From Ignavibacteria bacterium (lineage in GTDB: Bacteria > Bacteroidota > Ignavibacteria > UBA10030 > SZUA-254), in the NCBI GenBank assembly GCA_005877655.1, contig VBOC01000219.1:1-11125 (forward strand): 11,125 bases of DNA, in the 5' to 3' direction. Every line of letters begins with the position of its first letter. Positions within the stretch are counted from its first letter, which is position 1. Both the position numbers and the translations under genes were made by a program. Positions 1 through 6,714 of the stretch are shown here, one piece after another. The notes under the pieces are model-generated. The model was given only the letters and a program-made list of their open reading frames with translations, ran no database searches and had not been told where the DNA came from.

Positions 1-527
1 GTTCCGTTCACGGTCAGAATGTCATAGACTGCCCCGTCCTTTCGTCTGAGATTATGTGCTGTCCACGTTGCACCGTGATCGCCTGAGAAAAAGATCCTTG
101 CCGGGTTTCCGACGCCCAGGAAAAGACCCCCCGATGCGTCGATCCGGAACGCCGTCATGAAGGTATTCCCACCCAGAAAGGGCGTGTTGATCGCGCCCCA
201 TGTGTCTCCATTGTCTCTCGAGCGATAGACGGTAAAGTAGTCCGCCGCAAATATCTCTCCTTGCGGATCGACGCCGAGTTTTTCAATCTGAGAGGGCAAC
301 ACCGTAACCCATGAGCTCCCGTTATCGGTTGATCGAAGCACTCCCTTTGGTTGGCTGGACAGATTCGACAGGGCGCCGAAAATAGTTCCGTTCGGATGAA
401 AGGCAAAATCCGTGACGGAAAAAGAATCTACCTTTGACCAGAAGATCTGTTGAGCTTGGGGGGTATCCCTCACGAGGAAAATGGCTGCAAAGCCAGCGAA
501 GACGAAAAGCAGTTTGGTTCGTTTCAT
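1..527 (-). CDS. Secreted BNR/Asp-box repeat protein, N-terminal part (runs off the window)
   Basis: The first 175 codons of a gene whose 3' end lies outside the window. The ATG at 527 has a good ribosome binding site (GGAGG, 534-538) six bases upstream. The protein begins with a signal peptide: MKRTK, then a hydrophobic stretch at residues ~6-19 and a likely cleavage near residue 25 (PQA-QQ). Three Asp-box motifs (S-x-D-x-G-x-x-W) follow at residues 66-73 (STDNGSSW), 103-110 (SRDNGDTW) and 148-155 (SGDHGATW). These mark blades of a sialidase- or sortilin-like beta-propeller. No catalytic residues are visible in this part, so an enzymatic role cannot be inferred; many such proteins in the FCB group are exported or surface proteins of unknown function that may end in a T9SS sorting domain, which would lie outside the window. 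It follows uvrA by 102 bp with no clear terminator between, so read-through is possible. The family call is firm and the function is unknown. Confidence 0.85.
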   Translation of the reverse strand, partial: MKRTKLLFVFAGFAAIFLVRDTPQAQQIFWSKVDSFSVTDFAFHPNGTIFGALSNLSSQPKGVLRSTDNGSSWVTVLPSQIEKLGVDPQGEIFAADYFTVYRSRDNGDTWGAINTPFLGGNTFMTAFRIDASGGLFLGVGNPARIFFSGDHGATWTAHNLRRKDGAVYDILTVNG

Positions 528-629
528 GTTATTCCTCCGCGCCTCATTCAGATCATTGGGCGCATTTGGATGAAGGGGTGCATGGAGACCGGTTCTCAGC
601 GGCTAATATACGTCTCCGGATGCCTAAAG

Positions 630-3572
630 TCAATCACCCAGCTCCTTTCTGAGGAATTCCGCGGTATATGATCTGTCCATTCGGGCGACCTGTTCGGGCG
701 TTCCCTCGGCAACGATTGTTCCGCCTGCCTCGCCGCCCTCGGGACCGAGATCGACGATCCAGTCGCTCGTCTTAATCACCTCCATGTTGTGCTCGATGAC
801 AACGACGGTGTTACCCTTATCCACCAGCTTGGAGAGAACGGAGAGCAGCATCCGGATATCTTCGAAGTGGAGCCCGGTGGTGGGCTCATCCAGTATGTAG
901 AGCGTCGCGCCCGTTCCAACCTTCGAGAGCTCGGTCGAGAGTTTTACCCTCTGCGCCTCGCCTCCAGACAGCGTGGTCGCCTGCTGCCCCAACCTGATGT
1001 AGCCCAGTCCCACGTCGTGAAGTGTGCGGAGTTTCCGCTGGAGTCGGGGAATCTCGCTGAAGAATCCCACCGCCTCCTCCACGGTCATCTCGAGGACGTC
1101 CGATATGGACTTGCCTTTATAAAGAATGTCGAGGGTCTCCCTGTTGTAGCGTTTTCCCTTGCAGACCTCGCACAGCACGTAGACGTCGGGCAGGAAGTTC
1201 ATTTCAATCTTGCGGACCCCGTCCCCTTCGCACTCATCGCATCTCCCCCCTTTGACATTGAAGCTGAACCGCCCGACCTTGTACCCCCGCATCTTCGCCT
1301 CCGGCAGTTGCGTATAGAGGTCCCGGATGAGCGTGAAGAGCCCGGTGTACGTCGCGGGGTTCGATCGCGGGGTGCGCCCGATCGGCGACTGGTCGATCTC
1401 GATGACTTTGTCGAGGTGTTCGAGCCCGTCGATCGATTTATAGGGCAGCGGCACGTCCTTGGACTTATAGAATTTGCGCGACAGTATGCGGTACAGGGTC
1501 TCGGTGATCAGACTGGATTTTCCCGAACCGCTGACTCCGGTCACCGAGACGAATGTCCCGAGCGGGATCTTCAGATCCACGGATTGAAGGTTATTGCCGC
1601 TCGCGCCCTTGACGGCGAGAAATTTTCCGTTGCCTTTCCTGCGGAGCGCGGGCACGTCGATCTTCCGCTTCCCGAGCAGGTAGAGCGCGGTATACGACGT
1701 ACCGTCGTGGCCGTTTCCCGGCGATGTCGTCTTGCCGGAGTTCCCGCCCCGTTGAGCGAGGCCCTCATTGCGCAGCTTCAGGCGACCGGGGCTCCCCGCG
1801 GTCACGACGTTGCCGCCGTGTTCGCCGGCTCCGGGGCCCAGGTCGACGACGTAATCCGCGCGCTGAATCATCTCTTTGTCGTGCTCGACGACGATAACGG
1901 TGTTGCCGAGATCTCGAAGCTCCTTCAAACTTGAGATCAGCTTGATGTTGTCCCGCTGGTGCAAACCGATGCTCGGCTCGTCGAGAATGTAAAGCACGCC
2001 CACAAGCTGCGAGCCGATCTGCGTGGCAAGCCTGATCCTTTGCCCCTCGCCGCCCGAAAGCGTTCGCGCCGAGCGGTCAATGGTGAGGTAGTCGAGGCCC
2101 ACATTCAGCAGAAAGCGGAGCCGCTGCGTGATTTCCTTGAGGACCTGACGGGCAATGAGAAGCTGGCGCTCGCCAAGTGAAAGCGACGAGAAAAAATCGA
2201 AAGCGTCTTTTATCGAAAGTCCGACGACATGGTGGATGTTGACTTTCCCTTTCGTCTTCACGTCGGTGAGCTTCACGGCGAGGCTCTCTTTCCTGAGGCG
2301 CCCTCCCCCGCACTCGTGACACGGTTTCGTGTTCATGAAGGACTCGACCCACTGCCGTATTCCCTCCGACGTGGTCTCGCTGAGATACTGCTTCAGCACG
2401 GCGATCAGCCCGCCGTAGCGCTGCTTGTAGAGCACCGTCCGGCCGCTCGAGTACGTGTAGGGCATATCGAATTTTTCAGTTCCCGCACCGTAGAGAAGAA
2501 TATCGCGAAGATTTTTCGGGATCTTCTTAACGGGCGCGTCCAGATCGATCTCATATTTTTTTGCGACTGCCCGCACCTGCGTCCAGAGCCATGTATCGCG
2601 CGGCTTTCCGAGCGGGGCTAACCCCTCCTCATTGAGGCTGAGTGCTTCGTCGGGGATGATCAGGCGGATGTCGAATTCCCGCGTTTCACCCAGGCCGCTG
2701 CAGGAAGGGCACCAGCCGTAGGGGGAGTTGAACGAGAAGGAGTTCGGAGCAGGGTCGTCGTAACTGATCCCGCAATAGAGACAGGCGAGGCGCTGGCTGT
2801 AGAGCTGGTCTCCGGGGATGCCGCCCTCCCGGCCGCCCGGCGAGTCCTTGCCGTCGTCGCGGTTTACGATCACGATTCCCGAACCCATCTGCAAGCCGCG
2901 CTCGACCGATTCGGCGACTCGCGACCGCATGTCCGGCCGGACGGCGAGCCGGTCGACGACAATCTCGATATCGTGAACCTTGTACCGGTCGATCTGCATG
3001 GCTTTGCCGATTTCCCTCACGGCGCCGTCGACGCGCACGCGCAGGTAGCCGTCCCGGACGATTTCCTCGAAAAGCTCCCGGTAGTGCCCTTTCCTTCCCC
3101 GGATCACCGGCGCAAGAATCTGGATTTTTGTCCCTTTCGGGTACGCCATCACGGCGTCGATGATCTGGTCGACCGACTGCTTCTGGACGATGCGGTCGCA
3201 GTTATAACAGTGCTGCACGCCCACCCTCGCAAAGAGAAGGCGGAGGTAGTCGTAGATTTCAGTCACCGTGCCCACCGTCGAGCGCGGGTTGTGCGACACC
3301 GTTTTCTGCTCGATCGAGATCGCGGGGCTCAGTCCCTCGATATAGTCGACATCCGGCCGTTCCATAAGGCCCAGAAACTGCCGCGCATACGACGAGAGGC
3401 TTTCCACGTAGCGCCGCTGCCCTTCCGCGTAGATCGTATCGAACGCCAGGCTCGACTTGCCGGATCCCGAAAGCCCGGTAATCACCACCAGCTTGTCGCG
3501 CGGAATTTCCACGTCGATATTCTTCAGGTTGTGGACGCGCGCGCCCTTGACGATCAGTTTATCCTGTTCCAC
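630..3572 (-). CDS. uvrA: UvrABC excinuclease, subunit A (DNA damage sensor ATPase)
   Basis: Complete 980-residue UvrA, the dimeric ABC-type ATPase that finds bulky DNA lesions and loads UvrB in nucleotide excision repair. Visible in order: Walker A1 GLSGSGKSS (33-41); a C122/C125 pair; the UvrB-binding/insertion region (~130-250); first zinc module C264, C267, C288, C291; C418/C421; signature LSGGEGQR (505-512) and Walker B1 ILDEPSIGL (529-537). The second half has Walker A2 GVSGSGKSS (679-687), the second zinc finger C778, C781, C801, C804, LSGGEAQR (868-875) and Walker B2 [10 protein letters not shown] (893-902). The start is GTG with no convincing Shine-Dalgarno sequence. No other in-frame start lies between it and the upstream stop at 3603-3605, and the N-terminus ([19 protein letters not shown]) matches the family. 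The length is about 40 residues above the E. coli protein, partly because of a Gly/Ser/Asn-rich linker at ~595-628 between the two ATPase halves. It seems to be transcribed alone or with the downstream BNR gene. Confidence 0.98.
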   Translation of the reverse strand: MEQDKLIVKGARVHNLKNIDVEIPRDKLVVITGLSGSGKSSLAFDTIYAEGQRRYVESLSSYARQFLGLMERPDVDYIEGLSPAISIEQKTVSHNPRSTVGTVTEIYDYLRLLFARVGVQHCYNCDRIVQKQSVDQIIDAVMAYPKGTKIQILAPVIRGRKGHYRELFEEIVRDGYLRVRVDGAVREIGKAMQIDRYKVHDIEIVVDRLAVRPDMRSRVAESVERGLQMGSGIVIVNRDDGKDSPGGREGGIPGDQLYSQRLACLYCGISYDDPAPNSFSFNSPYGWCPSCSGLGETREFDIRLIIPDEALSLNEEGLAPLGKPRDTWLWTQVRAVAKKYEIDLDAPVKKIPKNLRDILLYGAGTEKFDMPYTYSSGRTVLYKQRYGGLIAVLKQYLSETTSEGIRQWVESFMNTKPCHECGGGRLRKESLAVKLTDVKTKGKVNIHHVVGLSIKDAFDFFSSLSLGERQLLIARQVLKEITQRLRFLLNVGLDYLTIDRSARTLSGGEGQRIRLATQIGSQLVGVLYILDEPSIGLHQRDNIKLISSLKELRDLGNTVIVVEHDKEMIQRADYVVDLGPGAGEHGGNVVTAGSPGRLKLRNEGLAQRGGNSGKTTSPGNGHDGTSYTALYLLGKRKIDVPALRRKGNGKFLAVKGASGNNLQSVDLKIPLGTFVSVTGVSGSGKSSLITETLYRILSRKFYKSKDVPLPYKSIDGLEHLDKVIEIDQSPIGRTPRSNPATYTGLFTLIRDLYTQLPEAKMRGYKVGRFSFNVKGGRCDECEGDGVRKIEMNFLPDVYVLCEVCKGKRYNRETLDILYKGKSISDVLEMTVEEAVGFFSEIPRLQRKLRTLHDVGLGYIRLGQQATTLSGGEAQRVKLSTELSKVGTGATLYILDEPTTGLHFEDIRMLLSVLSKLVDKGNTVVVIEHNMEVIKTSDWIVDLGPEGGEAGGTIVAEGTPEQVARMDRSYTAEFLRKELGD

Positions 3573-3621
3573 GCTTACGATAGTGAGAGCGAAATGGGAG
3601 AATCACTGATAGAACGAAGCA

Positions 3622-3648
3622 GGCGATCCCGATTGAATCGGAATCGCC
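3622..3648. repeat. 27 bp near-perfect palindrome upstream of uvrA
   Basis: Two 13-base arms (GGCGATcCCGATT and AATCGGaATCGCC on the plus strand) are centred on G3635, with a single mismatched pair (C3628 against A3642). The element lies 49 bases upstream of the uvrA GTG start, inside the 289 bp spacer. No T-tract follows on the plus strand, and on the minus strand only a weakly T-rich run follows, so a terminator role is not favoured. Its odd-length symmetry and position would suit an operator for a dimeric repressor or a 5' leader hairpin. It does not match the E. coli (CTG-N10-CAG) or the Gram-positive (GAAC-N4-GTTC) LexA box. The dyad is directly visible; its role is inference. Confidence 0.7.
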
Positions 3649-3690
3649 CGTATCGTGTGGTTACAAGTTATTAAATGCGGGGAAGAAATG

Positions 3691-3718
3691 CAAGAAAACC
3701 CAACAGCCCAGCCGGGCT
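3691..3718 (-). terminator. Weak intrinsic terminator candidate downstream of the Ig-like lipoprotein gene
   Basis: Read on the minus strand, AGCCC and GGGCT (3718-3705) can form a five-pair stem with a GGCT loop, followed by GTTGGGTTTTCTTG, a broken T-rich run. It is about 145 bases past the stop of the lipoprotein gene and 120-145 bases before uvrA. The stem is short and the T-tract interrupted, so this is only a candidate. Elsewhere in the spacer (3573-3861) I see a second small hairpin (GTCCC...GGGAC, 3761-3784), the palindrome at 3622-3648, and no coding sequence or tRNA. Confidence 0.3.
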
Positions 3719-3861
3719 TAGATCCGCCGTCGAGCGGTCCATCTTCAGAATTCTCGTTGCGTCCCCCGCTACTCGGGATGGGACGGAATGCCTAAGTGCG
3801 CCCTCGACCGCGAGTCTAGCACGCACTCAGCGCGTATCAGACTTCCGTCGGATGTAAGCCC

Positions 3862-5259
3862 TCAATTCCCCGTCCTGAATGAAAAGATGTACTCAGATTT
3901 CAGCGGACCTCCACCCAGCGCCTTAAGACCAATGGAAACCGTTCCCGTGTACCAGGCCTTGGGCGCGAGCTGAGTGCCCGGAAGGAACGAAAACTCGTTG
4001 CTGCGGCCTGAATCAAATATAGTCCCTCCCACCGTCACACCATTCGAATCCTTCAGTGCAAATGACGGGTTGATCGTGGATGAATCAATATAGGCGCTAC
4101 AATTCACTGTGACAATGGTTTGCCGGGAGAGGTTTGTCTCTCCGTCGGAAGGCCACGTCCGCGCCACTACGAATGGAGCAATGGTGAAAGAAAACTGATA
4201 TGGCGAAGAGAGTGCTACACCGTCCGTGGATCGCAGCGAATTGTTGATGGTCAGCGTGTAGGTCGCCTCCGGCTGCATCTGAGGTAACGGAATGAAATCA
4301 AAATAGTTCGATCCCGAGTATATGGCAAGCGTTCCCTGAAGAGCGGGGCTGATGGAAAAGGCGGCGCGCACACTTCCGGTGTCGAGCGGAGCGGTGAAAG
4401 ACACGTTTATCCCGTTGTACGCGTTCACGTTTCGACTTCTGTCGGTGGGAAAGGAGCGCCAAACACGAAATGCCACGGTCGTAAAGGATGTGGTGAACCC
4501 CTGCTGGAGCGTGTGGCCGTCGACATCGCGGGCCGAGGCATCTACCTGGATGGTGTAGGTCGTATTATTGTTGAACGGCGTCCCCGAAAAGTAGATGGTG
4601 GAGGAATCCGGGTAATAGTATCCATAGCCATAATTCCATAGCCCGCGCATCGGCGGGGTGATGTGAATCTTTGAAAATGTCGAGGTGTCGACGGCGCTGT
4701 TGAAGTAAATCCAGATTAGGGAAAACTTGGAGACGTCGGAAACTCCCGGAGGCGGGTTCACCCTCACGATGCGAAAAAAAGGTTCGGGGTTGAATGTCAT
4801 CGAGAAAGCAGGGCTCAAGGTGTTTCCGTTGACATCCTTTGCCGTCGACGAAATACCCAACGTGTACGTCTCTCCGATGCGCCAACGGAAATTATAGAAG
4901 AAATGGGGCGAATCGACCGGGTAGGAGAACCAGAGATCATCCCCGAGAGAAGAGACGGAACTTGTGTCGATGTGGGCTTTCGTATTCGGTGAGGTTAAAT
5001 AGACCGCGTCATGAACCGATGCTCTGTCCATGATCTTGTTAAACCGGAATTGAATCTGGTTGTATCGCTCGGAGAAATATTCATAAGGCCCGACTGTGTT
5101 CGCCGGTGGGAAGGTGAAGATGACCTGCGGCTGGATTCGCGGGTCGGTAAGCGATTCGCCCGGCGCACCGGGCGGGCCCACCGGGCCCTCCGGACCGCGG
5201 CAATTCAGCAAGCTTGCGGAAATGATAAAGGCGACAAGGATAACGTTTTGTCTGGGCAT
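3862..5259 (-). CDS. Predicted lipoprotein: short collagen-like segment plus four SbsA-type Ig-like (Big_5) domains
   Basis: A 465-residue predicted surface or periplasmic protein. The ATG at 5259 is preferred over the in-frame extension to 5322 because it has a strong AGGAGGG site five bases upstream (5264-5270) and opens directly on a signal sequence (MPRQ followed by hydrophobic residues 7-19). Residues 17-20 (SLLNC) resemble a lipobox with C20 as the lipidated cysteine, though Asn at -1 is atypical. Residues 22-36 form a short G-x-Y tract (GPEGPVGPPGAPGES), as in collagen-like stalks. Four repeats follow at about 41-158, 160-261, 262-361 and 362-465. Each has the pattern of bacterial Ig-like Big_5 domains: an opening P-x-x-G/N-x segment, a D-S/T-x-T strand, 'TYTL/TYTI', and a closing 'FSFT/F-T' strand before the next repeat. 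Such domains are structural, used in adhesins and cell-wall proteins. A Tyr-rich patch (YGYGYYYP) lies at 210-217. No enzymatic motif was seen. The precise role is unknown. Confidence 0.85.
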   Translation of the reverse strand: MPRQNVILVAFIISASLLNCRGPEGPVGPPGAPGESLTDPRIQPQVIFTFPPANTVGPYEYFSERYNQIQFRFNKIMDRASVHDAVYLTSPNTKAHIDTSSVSSLGDDLWFSYPVDSPHFFYNFRWRIGETYTLGISSTAKDVNGNTLSPAFSMTFNPEPFFRIVRVNPPPGVSDVSKFSLIWIYFNSAVDTSTFSKIHITPPMRGLWNYGYGYYYPDSSTIYFSGTPFNNNTTYTIQVDASARDVDGHTLQQGFTTSFTTVAFRVWRSFPTDRSRNVNAYNGINVSFTAPLDTGSVRAAFSISPALQGTLAIYSGSNYFDFIPLPQMQPEATYTLTINNSLRSTDGVALSSPYQFSFTIAPFVVARTWPSDGETNLSRQTIVTVNCSAYIDSSTINPSFALKDSNGVTVGGTIFDSGRSNEFSFLPGTQLAPKAWYTGTVSIGLKALGGGPLKSEYIFSFRTGN

Positions 5260-5263
5260 GACA

Positions 5264-5270
5264 CCCTCCT
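5264..5270 (-). promoter_or_regulatory. Strong ribosome binding site that sets the lipoprotein start
   Basis: On the minus strand AGGAGGG sits five bases before the ATG at 5259. It is the best Shine-Dalgarno match in the window and decides against the longer 486-residue reading that begins at 5322, whose first 21 residues do not look like a signal sequence. Confidence 0.85.
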
Positions 5271-5305
5271 CATAAAATGTACAACCTCCCATCCTCGCTT
5301 CAGGC

Positions 5306-5338
5306 GGATCGGACCGCGTCAAAACGCGGCTGCGATCC
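5306..5338 (-). terminator. Strong two-part hairpin just after the DUF58 gene, possible terminator
   Basis: Outer arms GGATCG/CGATCC (six pairs) and inner arms CCGCG/CGCGG (five pairs) enclose a TTTTGA loop on the minus strand, with a small internal loop between the two stems. The structure starts six bases after the DUF58 stop codon at 5345-5347 and ends about 45 bases before the next gene, so it separates the asparaginase-to-DUF58 cluster from the lipoprotein gene. No T-tract follows, so it may instead be a processing or mRNA-stability hairpin, or work with Rho. Confidence 0.45.
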
Positions 5339-5344
5339 CCCCTC

Positions 5345-6183
5345 TCAGCCGATTCTCTGCCTCTTGTGCAAATACTCGAACAGCGCGACGTCGAACGGGG
5401 TCGATGTATCCAGGAGGATGTAATCGACGTTATTTTCCCGGCAGTCCTTCTTGTAGGTGACGAGGAACCGTCTCATCTCCTCCTGATAGGCCTTTTGAAT
5501 GTGGAATGGCTGCGTCATGAGCTCTTCGGATGTTTCAAGATCCTTGAAAACTGCGTCCCGGCCGAAAGCAAAGCTCCGCTCCATCGGATCGAGGACCTGC
5601 ATGACGATGACCTCGTTTTTCTTGTGGCGAAAGTGTCGAAGGGCGCTCATGACTTCCGCGGGCCTGTCAAACAGATCGCTGAGGATGATCACCAGCCCGC
5701 GCCTCTTGATGCGCTCGGCGATCACATGCAGAGACTCCGCTGTGCCGGTCCTGTTGCTCGCCTCGAGGTTTTCTAGGTGACGGAGGATCTCCTTCAGGTA
5801 CGACTTCGTGGCATGCGGCGTGCAAGCGCCGCCGTAATGTACGACGCATATTCGAGCTTCGACATGCGTCCGTCGGAGGAGTAGGACATCGAGCGGCTCG
5901 CATCGAGGATGATGTATGATTTGAGATTCGTCTCCTCCTCGAACTGCTTGATGTAGTAACGGTCGGTCTTTCCGTAAATCTTCCAGTCGAGATGTTTGAT
6001 CTCATCGCCCGGCATGTACTGCCGGTGCTCGGCGAATTCGACGCTGAAGCCGTGATACGGGCTCTTATGCAGGCCGGTGATGAACCCCTCGACGACCAGC
6101 CGCGCCACGAGTTCCATGTTCGCGAGCCTCGCGACGACGTCGGGCTGGAGATACTTCTTGTATTCCTGACGCGTCTCGATCAA
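5345..6183 (-). pseudogene. DUF58 (vWA-like) protein gene broken by an internal ~70 bp deletion and frameshift
   Basis: Two halves of one DUF58 gene lie in different frames. The 5' half (6183-5794) gives 129 codons: residues 1-124 match the family (LVVEGFITGLHKSPYHG, PGDEIKHLDWKIYGKTDRYY, and the MIDAS-like LDASRSMS), then the frame goes wrong after TAALA and stops at 5796-5794. The 3' half continues from about 5820 in another frame: PHATKSYLKEILRHLENLE, then IAERIKRRGLVIILSDLFD, then a normal C-terminus (DYILLDTSTPFDVALFEYL) and a stop at 5345. From recalled family members, about 23 residues (the YL...QQDAVGL...YL segment) should stand between TAALA and PPHATKS. Two leftover bases at the join imply a loss of 3n+1, about 70 bases, at 5820/5821. 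The start is TTG at 6183, overlapping the TPR stop as TTGA, with GGAAGG seven bases upstream. DUF58 proteins usually work beside MoxR AAA ATPases, but none is seen here. It may be a true pseudogene or an assembly error. Confidence 0.85.
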
Positions 6184-6683
6184 TGCGAGGCCTTCCGCTT
6201 GGTCCGTCGTTCGGGGCCGGACTTGCGCGCGGGGGGCGGCGAGCCGGCGTCGCCCGCCGCAACAGTATCGATTCTTAGCAGGGAGGACGGATCTTTCCCC
6301 AGTGTCTCGAGCTCGAACCTCGCCGAAGTCGCGAGTTCATGGCTCGGATATTTCTCCAGAAATATTTGATATCCCGCCAGAAACAGAGCCGTCGGCGCCT
6401 GCTTGTTCTGGGAGTAGAGGTCGAAAAACTTGCGATAAGCGGCTACCGCCTTCGGAATGTCGTGAAGGTCGTTATTATAGACGAGGCCGGCGCGATACAG
6501 AGCGCTCTCGGCATACGCAGTTTTCTCGAAACGGGTCACGATTTCTTCATAGCGCTCGACCGCAAGCTGGAAGTTTCCCTTCTCCTGGGCCTCTTTGCCT
6601 TCATTGAACAGATCGACATCCGTCTTTCGCGAACAGGCCGCAAACAACAATCCCAGGACGAGGAGTATTTGATACATCTTCAT
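6180..6683 (-). CDS. TPR-repeat lipoprotein (possibly shortened by an internal in-frame loss)
   Basis: A 167-residue predicted lipoprotein. The ATG at 6683 is chosen because it opens a clear lipoprotein signal (MKMYQILLVLGLLFAAC, C17) and has AAGGG nine bases upstream; the longer reading from 6740 overlaps the rsmB end and adds unlike-signal sequence. Tetratricopeptide-like helices follow: ~24-57 (FNEGKEAQEKGNFQLAVERY), ~59-92 (ALYRAGLVYNNDLHDIPKA) and ~98-130 (ALFLAG-YQIFLEKYPSHELA, ARFELETLGKDP). The third repeat goes directly from AG (103-104) to YQ (105), whereas the second repeat and recalled homologues carry about 16 residues (LVYNN...AVAA-like) at this point, so 48 bases appear missing in frame at 6371/6372. 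The tail (140-167) is basic and low in complexity. The gene begins 31 bp after rsmB and its TGA overlaps the DUF58 TTG start. The role is probably scaffolding at the inner or outer membrane; the substrate is unknown. Confidence 0.85.
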   Translation of the reverse strand: MKMYQILLVLGLLFAACSRKTDVDLFNEGKEAQEKGNFQLAVERYEEIVTRFEKTAYAESALYRAGLVYNNDLHDIPKAVAAYRKFFDLYSQNKQAPTALFLAGYQIFLEKYPSHELATSARFELETLGKDPSSLLRIDTVAAGDAGSPPPARKSGPERRTKRKASH

Positions 6684-6714
6684 GGAGAATTTCCCTTCAG
6701 GAGTGCGATCCAAT

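Noticed and set aside
551..625. Inverted GGAGAC/GTCTCC pair after uvrA as a terminator
   Set aside because: Only six pairs with a long loop and no T-tract in the direction of transcription; too weak to call.
789..1934. A 381-codon open frame on the plus strand opposite uvrA
   Set aside because: It lies wholly inside uvrA, whose motifs are all intact. The translation has no recognisable domain and reads as the GC-biased complement of the conserved gene.
2973..3674. A 233-codon plus-strand frame overlapping the uvrA start and its upstream spacer
   Set aside because: Most of it is the complement of uvrA's conserved N-terminus; the His/Arg/Asp-rich translation has no domain and no clear ribosome binding site was seen.
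3573..3861. A tRNA or small RNA gene in the spacer before uvrA
   Set aside because: I looked for a cloverleaf with a T-loop GTTCGA-type motif and found none; only hairpins and a palindrome are visible.
5667..6005. A 112-codon third frame on the minus strand spanning the DUF58 break
   Set aside because: It is Ser/Arg-rich with no family features and matches neither half of DUF58; it is a frame shadow, not a bridging gene.
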